This document shows positions 54,699 through 64,000 of a stretch of DNA of 64,000 bases, piece after piece. Location of the stretch: assembly GCA_947498785.1 (NCBI GenBank), contig CANMLS010000003.1, positions 124,001 to 188,000 of the forward strand, written 5' to 3'. The position numbers and the translations under genes are program-made. The notes under the pieces are model-generated. The model ran no database searches, was not told the DNA's origin, and was given only the letters and a program-made list of their open reading frames with translations. Source of the DNA: an uncultured Aquimarina sp. GTDB lineage: Bacteria > Bacteroidota > Bacteroidia > Flavobacteriales > Flavobacteriaceae. Position 1 is the stretch's first letter. The number at the start of each line of letters is the position of its first letter.

Positions 54699-55670
54699 TT
54701 AATTCAACTTAATTTCTTTATCAACAGTATTAGTCATTTTTTCAATGACCGGAACACAATTATTAATAAGTTCTGCCATAAATTCAAAATTCATCTCAGA
54801 TACTTCATCATCTACGTGATGATAATAGTCATAATTTGTAAAATCAAAAGTAGAAATGGTTTGACAAGGCACTTTAAATTGTTGGAAAAAAGGGTAATTA
54901 TCACTTCTTTTAAACAACTGAAATTCTTTAGCTTTAGGCAAATACCCTATCAATTCTGACCCAGCATAATCGTTTATTTTTTGAGCCATATTAGACATCT
55001 CAAACCCCGTGATATATGCTTTATAGGATTTATCATTTAAAGGCACACCTATCATTTCAAAATTAACCATTGCATATAGGTTTATATTCTTTTCTTTTAG
55101 TACTTCAGCCAAATGTGCAGAACCCAATAGTCCTCTTTCTTCGGCTCCAAATAAAACAAAAAGGATACTTCTTTTATTATTTTTTAATTGGGCAAACTGT
55201 TTGGCCAATGAAATAACCGCACTACTACCTGCAGCATTATCATTAGCTCCATTAGCAATAGTATCACCATTGACCTCCTTACTTGTTCCTATATGATCAA
55301 AATGTGCTCCTAAAATGATAAATTCATTTGATAATGTAGCATCTGTTCCTTTAAGATATCCTACCATATTATAGGTAGTTGTTCCTTTTGCATCAAAAGT
55401 ATTTCTATAGCTGTCAAAATAAGGAGCAATGCCATATTTCTTAAACTCTTCTTCGATAAATTGAGCTGCCTTTTCTAAACCCTCACTCCCTGTATCTCGA
55501 CCACCTAACTCATCACTCGCTAAAAAATTCATAATATCCGCAACGTCTGAAACTTTGGTTTTTTCTAAATCACCATCTTCAGTTGGTTTTGCTTGAGTTT
55601 GAGCAGTAGTAGCTTGATTACAATTCATAAATAAGATCGAAATCAGAATGATAAAAATATTTTTCTGCAT
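54699..55670 (-). CDS. M28 family aminopeptidase lipoprotein
   Basis: A 323-residue zinc peptidase in the envelope. The signal peptide ends at a lipobox MNC. The di-zinc motifs are GAHFDHIG, GANDNAAGS, GAEERGLLGS and a later His in DYYHHVDDE. It is an intact relative of the catalytic domain of the broken gene at 2579-4331, but with a lipid anchor instead of secretion domains. Confidence 0.92.
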   Translation of the reverse strand: MQKNIFIILISILFMNCNQATTAQTQAKPTEDGDLEKTKVSDVADIMNFLASDELGGRDTGSEGLEKAAQFIEEEFKKYGIAPYFDSYRNTFDAKGTTTYNMVGYLKGTDATLSNEFIILGAHFDHIGTSKEVNGDTIANGANDNAAGSSAVISLAKQFAQLKNNKRSILFVLFGAEERGLLGSAHLAEVLKEKNINLYAMVNFEMIGVPLNDKSYKAYITGFEMSNMAQKINDYAGSELIGYLPKAKEFQLFKRSDNYPFFQQFKVPCQTISTFDFTNYDYYHHVDDEVSEMNFEFMAELINNCVPVIEKMTNTVDKEIKLN

Positions 55671-55692
55671 AAGAATATGTTTTTGATAAAGA

Positions 55693-55722
55693 TAAAAAAT
55701 CCCGTCTCATTTGAGACAGGAT
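55693..55722 (-). terminator. terminator of the pyruvate dehydrogenase genes
   Basis: ATCC-GTCTCA stem with a short loop, followed on the minus strand by six Ts; it lies downstream of the E2 gene. Confidence 0.8.
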
Positions 55723-55753
55723 TAATTGTGAATATTATTTTAAGTACTTGAAA

Positions 55754-57358
55754 CTATGCCAGCATGGTTACTGGATTTTCTAAATACTGCTTTAGTGTCT
55801 GTAAAAATTGAGCTCCTGTAGCTCCATCTACTGTTCTATGATCGCAAGCTAAAGTAACTTTCATTGTATTACCTACTACAATCTGACCATCTTTTACTAC
55901 TGGTTTTTCTACAATCGCTCCTACTGATAATATTGCAGAGTTAGGCTGATTAATAATAGAAGTAAATTCCTGAATACCAAACATACCTAGGTTTGAAACC
56001 GTAAAAGTACTACCACTCATCTCTTGTGGTGTTAATTTCTTATCCCGAGCTCTAACTGCTAAATCCTTAACCTTAGCTCCGATTTGAGTTAGAGACATAT
56101 GATCTGCAAAAGGCAACACAGGAACAACTAAACCATCTGGCACTGCTACTGCTACACCAACATTTATATGTTTAGCATACTTAGTCGCATCATCTGTCCA
56201 TTGTGTATTTACTTGTGGATGTTTACGAAGTGCCATCGCACATGCCTTTACCACCATATCATTAAATGATACTTTTGTATCGGGTAATTCATTAATATTT
56301 TTTCGAGAAGCCATTGCATTCTGCATATCCACTTCTATTGTTAAATAATAGTGAGGCGCAGTAAATTTAGAAGCCGATAAACTTCTGGCAATCGCTTTAC
56401 GCATTTGCGAATTCTTTACTTCTTCAAAACTTTCTTCGCCCGCAGGAGTAAATGTTTGTACTATTGGTTTAGAAGTTGTTTCCTTGGTTGGCATCGGAGT
56501 AGAAGTAGAAGGTGTAAATGTTTCTACATCTTTTTTAACGATACGTCCATTTTCACCAGTTCCTTTTACCTGAGAAAGATCAATTCCTTTATCAGCTGCA
56601 ATTTTCTTTGCTAAAGGAGAAGCAAATATTCTACTTCCACTAGTTGTTGCAACAGGAGCAACTTCTGTTTTTATTTCAGGTTTTGTTTCTGCCTCAGATT
56701 TTTGATCACTATTGGTTGAATTTGCAACGGTCACCCCGTCTTTTAAACCAGAAACATCTGTACCCGCAGGTCCTATTATTGCCAATAGAACATCAACCTT
56801 AGCAGTTTGCCCTTCTTCTATACCTACATACAATAAAGTTCCGTTATAGAACGATTCAAACTCCATTGTAGCTTTATCTGTCTCTATTTCAGCCAGAATA
56901 TCTCCTTCTTCTACAGTATCTCCCACTTTTTTCAACCAGGTTGCTACCGTTCCTTCTTCCATAGTATCGCTAAGACGAGGCATAGTAATAATTTCAACTC
57001 CTTCTGGTACTGGAGTAGATTCAGATGATACCGGAGTAGCTGATTCTTCAGCCTTTTCTTCTTTTGGGGCATCAGAAGCAGATGCTGTGCTTCCATTCAA
57101 TAAACCAGAAATATCTTCACCTTCTTCTCCAATAATTGCTAATAACTGATCTACTGGTGCAGTTTCTCCTTCTTGAATCCCTACATGAAGTAATACTCCA
57201 TCATAAAAAGACTCAAACTCCATTGTAGCTTTATCTGTTTCTATTTCAGCAAGGATATCTCCTTCGCTAATTGTATCTCCTTTTTTAACAAGCCACTTCG
57301 CAACAACTCCTTCTTCCATGGTGTCGCTCAATCGCGGCATATTAATTACTGTAGCCAT
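55754..57358 (-). CDS. pyruvate dehydrogenase E2, dihydrolipoamide acetyltransferase
   Basis: A 534-residue E2 subunit. Two lipoyl domains are present, with lipoyl-lysines Lys43 and Lys162, both in ETDKATMEFESF. A linker rich in Ser/Glu/Thr leads to the E3-binding domain (ASPLAKKIAADKGIDLSQVKGTGENGRI) and a catalytic acetyltransferase domain ending with DHRTVDGATG. It makes acetyl-CoA with the E1 and E3 subunits. The gene lies three bases behind E1-alpha. Confidence 0.96.
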   Translation of the reverse strand: MATVINMPRLSDTMEEGVVAKWLVKKGDTISEGDILAEIETDKATMEFESFYDGVLLHVGIQEGETAPVDQLLAIIGEEGEDISGLLNGSTASASDAPKEEKAEESATPVSSESTPVPEGVEIITMPRLSDTMEEGTVATWLKKVGDTVEEGDILAEIETDKATMEFESFYNGTLLYVGIEEGQTAKVDVLLAIIGPAGTDVSGLKDGVTVANSTNSDQKSEAETKPEIKTEVAPVATTSGSRIFASPLAKKIAADKGIDLSQVKGTGENGRIVKKDVETFTPSTSTPMPTKETTSKPIVQTFTPAGEESFEEVKNSQMRKAIARSLSASKFTAPHYYLTIEVDMQNAMASRKNINELPDTKVSFNDMVVKACAMALRKHPQVNTQWTDDATKYAKHINVGVAVAVPDGLVVPVLPFADHMSLTQIGAKVKDLAVRARDKKLTPQEMSGSTFTVSNLGMFGIQEFTSIINQPNSAILSVGAIVEKPVVKDGQIVVGNTMKVTLACDHRTVDGATGAQFLQTLKQYLENPVTMLA

Positions 57359-57361
57359 AAT

Positions 57362-58363
57362 CTATTGTGGTTTGTGTGATAAAAATGGATAATCATCTTG
57401 CTCATATACAACATCGTACATAACATTCTTTTCTGGGAATGGTGATTCCTCAGCAAATTTCTGACATTCTGCAACTCTATCTTTTACTCTTTTGTCGATC
57501 TCAGCAACTTCTTCATCTGTAGCGTATTTTTTCTCTTTAATGATATCCAAAACCTGAGTTATAGGATCTATTTTTTGATACTCTGCTACTTCTTCCTTTG
57601 TACGATATTTTTGAGCATCACTCATAGAATGCCCTCTATATCTATATGTTTTTAATTCTAAAAACGTTGGCCCTCCTCCTGTTCTTGCTCTAGTAATAGC
57701 TTCATCCATTGCTTCAGCCACCTTTATAGGATTCATTGCATCTACCGGGCCAGAAGGCATTTCATATCCTTGCCCTAGTTTCCAGATATCAGTATGATTT
57801 GCAGTTCTTTCTACAGAAGTCCCCATAGCATATCCATTATTTTCTACACAAAACACTACTGGTAGTTTCCATAACATGGCCAAGTTAAAAGTCTCGTGTA
57901 ATGATCCTTGACGAGCAGCTCCATCACCAAAAAATGTAAGTGTGACTGCATCTCTTTTATAATATTTATCTGCAAATGCTAAACCTGCTCCCAAAGGTAT
58001 TTGTCCTCCAACTATACCATGTCCTCCATAAAATCGGTGTTCTTTTGAGAAAATATGCATAGATCCACCTAAACCTTGAGAAGTACCTGTTCCTTTACCA
58101 TACAACTCTGCCATTACACGTTTTGGATCAACACCCATACCTATAGGTTGTACATGATTACGATACGCTGTAATCATTTTATCTTTTGTAAGATCCATTG
58201 CATGCAAGGCTCCTGCCAAAATAGCTTCTTGTCCATTATACAAGTGTAAAAAGCCTCTTACTTTTTGTTGGATATAAACCTGAGCTAACTTATCTTCGAA
58301 CTTTCTCCAGAAAAGCATTTCTTCGTACCAATTTAGGTAAACGTCTTTAGTGATCTTTTTCAT
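57362..58363 (-). CDS. pdhA: pyruvate dehydrogenase E1 component, alpha subunit
   Basis: A 333-residue thiamine-diphosphate enzyme subunit. The TPP motif GDGAARQGSLHETFNLAMLWKLPVVFCVENN and the phosphorylation-loop-like YRYRGHSMSDAQKYR are characteristic. It decarboxylates pyruvate and passes acetyl to E2. E1-beta is not adjacent and must be encoded elsewhere, which is frequent in flavobacteria. Confidence 0.96.
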   Translation of the reverse strand: MKKITKDVYLNWYEEMLFWRKFEDKLAQVYIQQKVRGFLHLYNGQEAILAGALHAMDLTKDKMITAYRNHVQPIGMGVDPKRVMAELYGKGTGTSQGLGGSMHIFSKEHRFYGGHGIVGGQIPLGAGLAFADKYYKRDAVTLTFFGDGAARQGSLHETFNLAMLWKLPVVFCVENNGYAMGTSVERTANHTDIWKLGQGYEMPSGPVDAMNPIKVAEAMDEAITRARTGGGPTFLELKTYRYRGHSMSDAQKYRTKEEVAEYQKIDPITQVLDIIKEKKYATDEEVAEIDKRVKDRVAECQKFAEESPFPEKNVMYDVVYEQDDYPFLSHKPQ

Positions 58364-58389
58364 TTATAATTGTGTGCTGATGTATGTAT

Positions 58390-58411
58390 AAAAAACTAGT
58401 TTAAAAACTAG
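58390..58411 (-). terminator. terminator of the cytidine deaminase gene
   Basis: CTAGTTT/AAACTAG stem followed by six Ts on the minus strand. Confidence 0.7.
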
Positions 58412-58514
58412 CAATTATTTAATTTTCCTCCTTATTTATTTAGAGAACGAAAAACAAAAATAATATATTCGTAATTAAGGAGAAAGGAGTTTACGTATAA
58501 AATCAACGAAAACG

Positions 58515-58997
58515 TTATAAATACGAATTATCAAAAATAAGCGGCAATAAATTAGCTAAAGAAGAAGATTTAACCACTTTTCCTATCTCTCCTGTAAAAT
58601 AAATAGTTATTGGCTTGTTCTGTTTTATTTCATATTCGGCTATTGACTGCCTACAGGCACCACATGGAGGTGTTGGAGTAGTCAATTGATGTTTCAAAGA
58701 TTTAGCAGATAATGCCATTGTAACTATAGGAATTCCAGGATAATTAGCTCCAGCATAGTATATAGCTGTTCGCTCTGCACATAATCCGGATGGATAACAA
58801 GCGTTTTCTTGATTATTCCCCAAAATCACTTCGCCATTTTCTAACAACAAGGCTGCACCTACCAAAAACTCGGAATAAGGAGCATAAGCTTTATCTCTAA
58901 TCTCAAAAGATTGTTGCATTAATTTTTGTATATCCGCAGGTAATTCATCAAATGAATCATATACCTGTAGAATAGATTTTAGTTCTACTTCCTTCAT
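58515..58997 (-). CDS. cdd: cytidine deaminase
   Basis: A 160-residue zinc enzyme that converts cytidine or deoxycytidine to the uridine form. The catalytic motifs CAERTAIYYAG (with the proton-shuttling Glu) and PPCGACRQSIAE give the three Cys zinc ligands. The slightly long N-terminus with EIRDKAYAPYSEFLVGAAL is normal for Bacteroidota. Closed by a terminator before pdhA. Confidence 0.96.
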   Translation of the reverse strand: MKEVELKSILQVYDSFDELPADIQKLMQQSFEIRDKAYAPYSEFLVGAALLLENGEVILGNNQENACYPSGLCAERTAIYYAGANYPGIPIVTMALSAKSLKHQLTTPTPPCGACRQSIAEYEIKQNKPITIYFTGEIGKVVKSSSLANLLPLIFDNSYL

Positions 58998-59158
58998 CTA
59001 TATTTTTATCTTATGATTTTCTAATCATCAAATTCTACATCTATTAAACATTCATTATTGTAACCACATATAGCGCTTCACAATGTGCTATAACCAAAAA
59101 AAGTATCAACTATAAAATAATTTGATACTTTTTTGATATTATTTTATGATATCACGAT

Positions 59159-60328
59159 TTAATCATAATACTCATCTCCGAAATTAAACGAAAGACCAAA
59201 ACGAAGCGTCGAGTCCAATGGACTTCTAACAGAAGATGTAGAGAATAAATATGAAATATCAAGATTGATAATGTTATATTTAAAACCTGCTCCTAATGAT
59301 AAAAATTTACGAGCCCCTTTTTCTTCCGCTTCATTAAAATATCCAGCTCTAAAAGCAAATACTTCTTTATACATATACTCTGCTCCTAGTGACCAGGTAA
59401 CTTCTTTTAATTCTTCACTAAATCCATCTGGTGCATCCCCAAATGAAGAAAATATAGATCCAAATGCACTTTTATCATTGTATTCTTGATTTGCAGCTTG
59501 TTGCTCTTCTGGAGTAATAGTCCCATCACCATCCGCATCAGGATCTAGCGGAGTTGGAACGAGAAGTTTACTAAATTCTAATGATGGAGTAATTCGGTTA
59601 TCTTCATTAAAGATAAAATCAAAAGAACCACCTAATCTAAAGTTGGTTGGTATAAAATTCTCTTGTCCTGCATCATCATATTTTATTTTTGGACCAATAT
59701 TAGAAATCGTAGCACCTGCTCTCCATCTACCATTAAAAGAATTAAAAGCTATTTCATCACTTCTATAAAAACCTGCGATATCAACTCCAAAGCTCCCTGC
59801 TGCACTTGCATCAGCACCTGTCCCCTGAAGTCTTAAATCAGAGCGTAAATAACGCCCTGCTACCGCCATAGAGAAATGATCATCTAATTTCAATGCATAT
59901 GAAATATCCAAAGTCAATTCATTTGGTTTTTGAACATTAGGCGCATCATTAGGCCCTTGTCTAAATTCTATATCACCTAAACTAAAATATCTAAAACTTG
60001 CCCCAACAGCACTTCTATCATTTATACGATTAACATAATTTACATTTCCCAAAAATATATCATTAACCAAATTACTCAGATAAGGAGTATAGTTAACCCC
60101 TACCCCTTGTTTACTTTTAACAAATACGTACTTAGCTGGGTTCCATTGCTGTGAAAACGCATCAGCAGAAGTCGCAACCCCCTGATCTCCTAGACCCGCT
60201 GCTCGTGCATCTGCAGCAATTAACAAAAACGGTGTGGCTGTTGTAATTGCTCTATTCTGTTCCTGAGACCATGTCTTTGAAGTTAAAATCGTTACAAATA
60301 CTAGGCTTAGGGTTAATATTCTTTTCAT
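59159..60328 (-). CDS. porV: type IX secretion outer-membrane protein PorV
   Basis: A 389-residue outer-membrane beta-barrel of the PorV (LptO) family, a shuttle that carries type IX substrates to the attachment complex. The signal peptide ends in SKTWSQ; the mature start (AITTATPFLLIAADARAAGLGDQGVATSADAFSQQWNPAKY) is diagnostic, and the barrel ends in LRFGLSFNFGDEYYD. The start is placed at Met of MKRIL (60328); the longer TTG frame runs into the -7 box at 60350-60357. porU, normally the neighbour, is not here. Confidence 0.95.
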   Translation of the reverse strand: MKRILTLSLVFVTILTSKTWSQEQNRAITTATPFLLIAADARAAGLGDQGVATSADAFSQQWNPAKYVFVKSKQGVGVNYTPYLSNLVNDIFLGNVNYVNRINDRSAVGASFRYFSLGDIEFRQGPNDAPNVQKPNELTLDISYALKLDDHFSMAVAGRYLRSDLRLQGTGADASAAGSFGVDIAGFYRSDEIAFNSFNGRWRAGATISNIGPKIKYDDAGQENFIPTNFRLGGSFDFIFNEDNRITPSLEFSKLLVPTPLDPDADGDGTITPEEQQAANQEYNDKSAFGSIFSSFGDAPDGFSEELKEVTWSLGAEYMYKEVFAFRAGYFNEAEEKGARKFLSLGAGFKYNIINLDISYLFSTSSVRSPLDSTLRFGLSFNFGDEYYD

Positions 60329-60349
60329 ATCCATTAAAATTGAGTTTGA

Positions 60350-60357
60350 CAAATATA
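60350..60357 (-). promoter_or_regulatory. -7 box of porV
   Basis: TATATTTG on the minus strand, 21 bases before the chosen ATG. No convincing -33 element. Confidence 0.55.
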
Positions 60358-61037
60358 TAGTTATTTAGTGATTAAGAATAATTGAGTTCTTAATTTTTTA
60401 AAGTTGTTGATTAATTAACGTCGAATTTAGAGATATCTTATATATCTTTCAATTTTCGGTGAATTTAATTTTATTAAAAAATTATTTTAATTACTGTCAC
60501 TAATCTATTACATATCACAAAAAACTAAAAATTAAACATTTATCTATTTAACCTATATCAATCCAAATTGTTTATCACTCATTGTTTCTATTACATTCTT
60601 GCAACTACATCTAATAATGACCAAAATAATGCTCTTACATATATAATGTATTAAATAATAAGATTTTTAAATTATTAATTGATCCATATGGTTTTTTTAT
60701 ATTTACATATCTTTTTCTAAAACTAACATTGATGATTAATTATCCTAAAATTAAAATATTCGTATCTTATGACAAAAAGAAAACCACTCCAAACCTTGAT
60801 CACTGAAAACAAACTCATTACATCAAAAAAAATAAAAAAAACACTCTTTTAAAAACATTCAAGTGCTGAAGTTTTATTAAAAAGGGAATAATAAATTCTT
60901 AAATATTACGTTAATCCAAAGTCATTATAAATTCATAAAAATCTGTGAATTGATAATATTTTTAAAAAATTAGGGTAATTTTAACGTTTATTATTTATAT
61001 TGCAAGCCCTAATTTCTACTTTAACGAACTTAAGATT
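60358..61037. other. 680-bp gene-free gap between porV and gldJ
   Basis: AT-rich and without a recognisable gene on either strand. A 27-codon basic frame at 60769-60852 (ATG on the plus strand) is the only possible small ORF and has nothing to support it. The region must hold the promoters of both divergent genes. In flavobacteria I would expect porU here. Confidence 0.6.
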
Positions 61038-62714
61038 ATGAGAAACGCGTTTATTTTTAAGTCGCTAATGGCACTTACCGTTAGTGTTTTACTATTTAGT
61101 TGTTCGAAGAACAATTATGGTGACAATTCCAGAGCCACAGGTTGGAAATACAATTCCAAAGATGGTGGATTTCAGGTACAGACAAATTATAAAGAGCAAG
61201 AAACAGGACCTGGCTTAGTTTTTATAGAAGGTGGTACCTTTACTATGGGGCGAGTACAGGATGATGTAATGCATGATTGGAATAACACTCCAACTCAACA
61301 GCATGTTCAGTCTTTTTATATGGATGAAACAGAGGTTACCAATGTAATGTATCTTGAATATTTAGATTGGTTAAAAGGTGTTTATCCTCCTACTGAGCCT
61401 AAATACAGAAACATTTATTACGGTGCACTTCCTGACACTTTAGTTTGGAGAAACCGACTTGGGTTTAATGAGATGATGACAAATAATTATCTACGTCATC
61501 CAGCATATGCTAATTATCCTGTTGTTGGAGTAAACTGGATTCAGGCAATTGAATTTAGTAACTGGAGAACCAATCGTGTTAATGAAAGAATTCTTGAAGA
61601 AGAGCAAGTCATTAAAGAAAATGCTCCTTTTGAAGATGTTTCTGCAGAAAGTACGTTTGATACAGACACCTATTTAAATGCACCTTCTCAGACATATGGA
61701 GGTAATGATGAAGCGATTCGTGGAGGAAGAGCTTCAGAAAAATATGAAAAAAGCAATGATTCTACAGGTTTATACATACAACGTAAGGACGGATTGCTAT
61801 TACCTAAGTACAGGCTTCCAACCGAAGCAGAATGGGAATATGCTGCTTTAGGTTTAGTTGAAATTAGAAGTTATAACATTTATAGAGGTAGAAAAAAATA
61901 TCCTTGGAGTGGAAAATACACTCGTTCTGGACAAAGAAGAACTCGAGGTGATCAATTAGCAAACTTCAAACAAGGAGATGGTGATTATGGTGGTATCGCT
62001 GGATGGAGTGACGATGGAGCTGATATCACTGCCCCAGTAAAGTCTTATAATCCAAACGATTATGGATTATACGATATGGCAGGAAATGTTGCAGAATGGG
62101 TTGCAGATGTTTACAGACCTATTGTAGATGATGAGTATAATGATTTCAATTACTATAGAGGAAACGTATACACCAAAAATGCTATCAATCCAGATGGAAC
62201 GGTAAAAATCGTTATGACAGATTCTATAGTATATGATACTTTAAGTAATGGTAGAATCATATCTAGAGTTTTACCTGGTGGTATTTTACAAGTTCCTATA
62301 GACGATAATGAAACCTATATGAGAACTAACTTTACCGATAGTGATAACAGAAATTACAGAGATGGTGATAAAAGTTCTTCTAGATACTATGAAGGATATC
62401 AAGATGAGAAACTTCCAAACAGAAGAATGTATAATGCTCCTATTCATTATGTAGGTCCAAGTGCAGAAGATAGCACAAAAATGGATAAAAAATATGATGA
62501 ATCCAGTAAGAGAACTACAATTGTTGATGATAAAGTACGTGTATACAAAGGTGGTTCTTGGAAAGATAGAGCATACTGGCTAGATCCTGCTCAAAGAAGA
62601 TTTATGCCACAATACATGGCGACAGATTATATAGGTTTTAGAAATGCCATGTCTCGTGTTGGTACAAAAGCAAGAAAGCAAAAAACACCTAGACATCAGA
62701 AACCAAGAAATTAA
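61038..62714 (+). CDS. gldJ: gliding motility lipoprotein GldJ
   Basis: A 558-residue lipoprotein of the gliding machinery, required also for type IX secretion because it stabilises GldK. The lipobox is FSC with Cys22. The main domain is a formylglycine-generating enzyme/sulfatase-modifying fold: FIEGGTFTMGR, MDETEVTNVMYLEYLDWL, YRLPTEAEWEYAA, GLYDMAGNVAEWVADVY and YKGGSWKDRAYWLDPAQRRF. The catalytic cysteines of true formylglycine enzymes are not seen. It is followed by a terminator and murF, the usual flavobacterial order. Confidence 0.97.
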   Translation: MRNAFIFKSLMALTVSVLLFSCSKNNYGDNSRATGWKYNSKDGGFQVQTNYKEQETGPGLVFIEGGTFTMGRVQDDVMHDWNNTPTQQHVQSFYMDETEVTNVMYLEYLDWLKGVYPPTEPKYRNIYYGALPDTLVWRNRLGFNEMMTNNYLRHPAYANYPVVGVNWIQAIEFSNWRTNRVNERILEEEQVIKENAPFEDVSAESTFDTDTYLNAPSQTYGGNDEAIRGGRASEKYEKSNDSTGLYIQRKDGLLLPKYRLPTEAEWEYAALGLVEIRSYNIYRGRKKYPWSGKYTRSGQRRTRGDQLANFKQGDGDYGGIAGWSDDGADITAPVKSYNPNDYGLYDMAGNVAEWVADVYRPIVDDEYNDFNYYRGNVYTKNAINPDGTVKIVMTDSIVYDTLSNGRIISRVLPGGILQVPIDDNETYMRTNFTDSDNRNYRDGDKSSSRYYEGYQDEKLPNRRMYNAPIHYVGPSAEDSTKMDKKYDESSKRTTIVDDKVRVYKGGSWKDRAYWLDPAQRRFMPQYMATDYIGFRNAMSRVGTKARKQKTPRHQKPRN

Positions 62715-62740
62715 GATTATTTAAAGTTCGTTATAAATAC

Positions 62741-62775
62741 TAAAGCCCTGTACAATTTTGTCAGGGCTTTTTTTA
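62741..62775 (+). terminator. terminator of gldJ
   Basis: AAAGCCCTG / CAGGGCTTT stem with a run of Ts, between gldJ and murF. Confidence 0.85.
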
Positions 62776-62788
62776 ATATCAATACTTA

Positions 62789-64000
62789 ATGACTATTACC
62801 CAAATACATCAATTGTTTCTAGAAAGCAATAACGTATGCACTGATACTCGGAAAATCAAAAAAAAAGATATATTCTTTGCTCTAAAGGGCGAAAATTTTA
62901 ACGGAAACACTTATGCTGAAAAAGCCCTAGAACTTGGTGCATCTTACGTCATAATAGACGAAGAAGAGTTTAAAACCACCAAAAAACACATTCTGGTAAG
63001 TAATGTTTTAAAAACACTACAAGAACTAGCATCTTATCACCGAAAGTATTTGGGCATTCCAATCATTGCATTAACTGGAAGCAACGGAAAAACAACTACA
63101 AAAGAACTAATCAGCAGTGTGCTCTCTACCTGCTTTAAAACCACAGCTACGATTGGCAACCTCAACAATCATATCGGAGTCCCACTTACTCTTTTATCAA
63201 TGTCAAAAGACACACAAATAGGGATTGTAGAGATGGGAGCCAATCATCAAGGTGAAATAGAATTTCTCTCTTCAATTGCCAATCCAGACTATGGCTATAT
63301 TACTAATATCGGAAAAGCACATCTCGAAGGGTTTGGCGGTATTGAAGGGGTTCTAAAAGGTAAAACTGAACTGTATACTTATTTAAAAAATAATAACAAA
63401 ATCGTCTTTCTTAATACTGATGACCTAAAACTTAAAAACGCTTCTTCTGGTATTTCTACTTATACTTTTTCAACTTCCTCAAAAAGTGATATTACTATTC
63501 AATTAGAAGAAAGCACTCCTAATGTTAAAGTCTCCTACCAGAACTTAACAATAAAGAGTAATTTGGTAGGCGCTTATAATTTTACCAATATTGCAGCTGC
63601 AATTACCATCGGACACTATTTCAAAATAGACATCCAACTCATCAAAAATGCAATCGAATCTTATATTCCAAAAAACAATCGTTCTCAAATCATTAAAGAA
63701 GGAAATTACACTATAATTCTAGATGCATATAATGCTAACCCTACTAGTATGAATGCCGCAATTAGTAGTTTCACTAAATTAAATTTTGACTACAAAATTG
63801 TTTTTCTTGGCGATATGTTTGAACTCGGAAAAGAAGCATTAGAAGAACACCAAAATATCACCGAGGTAATCAACAATACAAAAGTTAATGAGATATACCT
63901 AATTGGAAATAATTTTTTCTCCACTCAATGCAAAGACCCTAGAGTCAAAAAATTCAAATCTTATGAAGATTTAAAAAATAACTTGAAATTAGAAAACAAA
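62789..64000 (+). CDS. murF: UDP-N-acetylmuramoyl-tripeptide--D-alanyl-D-alanine ligase (partial)
   Basis: The 5' part of MurF, cut by the end of the window at codon 404. It adds D-Ala-D-Ala to the peptidoglycan precursor. The N-terminal CTDTRKIKKKDIFFALKGENFNGN domain, the ATP loop LTGSNGKTTTKE, EMGANHQGEIE and NIGKAHLEGFG are all diagnostic. The start is ATG 62789. No frameshift is seen in the visible part. Confidence 0.95.
   Translation, partial: MTITQIHQLFLESNNVCTDTRKIKKKDIFFALKGENFNGNTYAEKALELGASYVIIDEEEFKTTKKHILVSNVLKTLQELASYHRKYLGIPIIALTGSNGKTTTKELISSVLSTCFKTTATIGNLNNHIGVPLTLLSMSKDTQIGIVEMGANHQGEIEFLSSIANPDYGYITNIGKAHLEGFGGIEGVLKGKTELYTYLKNNNKIVFLNTDDLKLKNASSGISTYTFSTSSKSDITIQLEESTPNVKVSYQNLTIKSNLVGAYNFTNIAAAITIGHYFKIDIQLIKNAIESYIPKNNRSQIIKEGNYTIILDAYNANPTSMNAAISSFTKLNFDYKIVFLGDMFELGKEALEEHQNITEVINNTKVNEIYLIGNNFFSTQCKDPRVKKFKSYEDLKNNLKLENK

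Noticed and set aside
60769..60852. 27-codon basic ORF between porV and gldJ
   Set aside because: Lysine-rich translation expected from A-rich DNA, with no promoter or ribosome-binding support.

Overview
The window looks like chromosome of a low-GC marine Bacteroidota, most likely family Flavobacteriaceae (an Aquimarina-like relative is my best guess, from memory only). Supporting signs are a gliding gene (gldJ), a type IX secretion outer-membrane protein (porV), several families typical of this group (DUF4407, DUF4230, DUF4260, DUF4349, M56/BlaI pairs, TlpA lipoproteins with DUF4369-like heads), and promoters of the Bacteroidota type (TTTG-N~19-TAnnTTTG), clearest at gbsR, blaI and a flavodoxin-fold gene. 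No rRNA, prophage, CRISPR array or intact insertion sequence is visible. There is one tRNA, tRNA-Leu(UAG).

Layout. 1-4.3 kb: an intact M3 oligopeptidase, then a decayed secreted M28 aminopeptidase. 4.5-8.3 kb: a GbsR/MarR-type regulator and a five-gene operon (two related small membrane proteins, a SAM methyltransferase, a TIGR01777 reductase, an SRPBCC protein); both units are preceded by the same TTTCA-N8-TGAAA dyad, so this looks like one regulon. 8.3-13.4 kb: an ECF sigma factor with two tandem small Cys/His proteins, a UbiA-like membrane protein and gcvP. 13.4-18 kb: group III truncated haemoglobin, a KAS III-type enzyme, a methyltransferase, a glycosyltransferase and a TlpA lipoprotein. 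18-24 kb: PafA-type phosphatase, an MlaE/MlaF-type lipid transporter, DUF456, two TonB-C-like proteins flanking a dead blaI, and ruvC. 24-29.7 kb: hemW, a run of small housekeeping or unknown genes, and a membrane-anchored MutS-like ATPase.

29.9-38.2 kb is the most eventful part. It is a trans-4-hydroxyproline catabolic cluster in decay. The epimerase and the 2,5-dioxovalerate dehydrogenase are intact, but the DapA-like deaminase is riddled with stops and deleted internally, and the FAD-dependent D-hydroxyproline dehydrogenase is split into 5' and 3' fragments by about 1.9 kb of foreign-looking DNA. That DNA carries an orphan toxin-like gene overlapping a small secreted/lipoprotein gene, which may be an effector/immunity pair, plus the 3' end of another gene.

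38.2-53.7 kb: DUF4407, a BlaI/M56 signalling pair with an unusual coiled-coil tail and its operators, an M20 dipeptidase, the tRNA, small redox and VOC genes, a 161-bp MITE-like element, an AraC regulator, and a minus-strand run (VWA, DUF4349, SprT-like, mannose-1-phosphate guanylyltransferase, DUF389). 53.9-64 kb: SDR, M28 lipoprotein, pyruvate dehydrogenase E2 and E1-alpha, cytidine deaminase, porV, gldJ and the 5' part of murF. The gene I would expect between porV and gldJ, porU, is absent there.

All functional names come from reading translated motifs and remembered families; no database search was possible.
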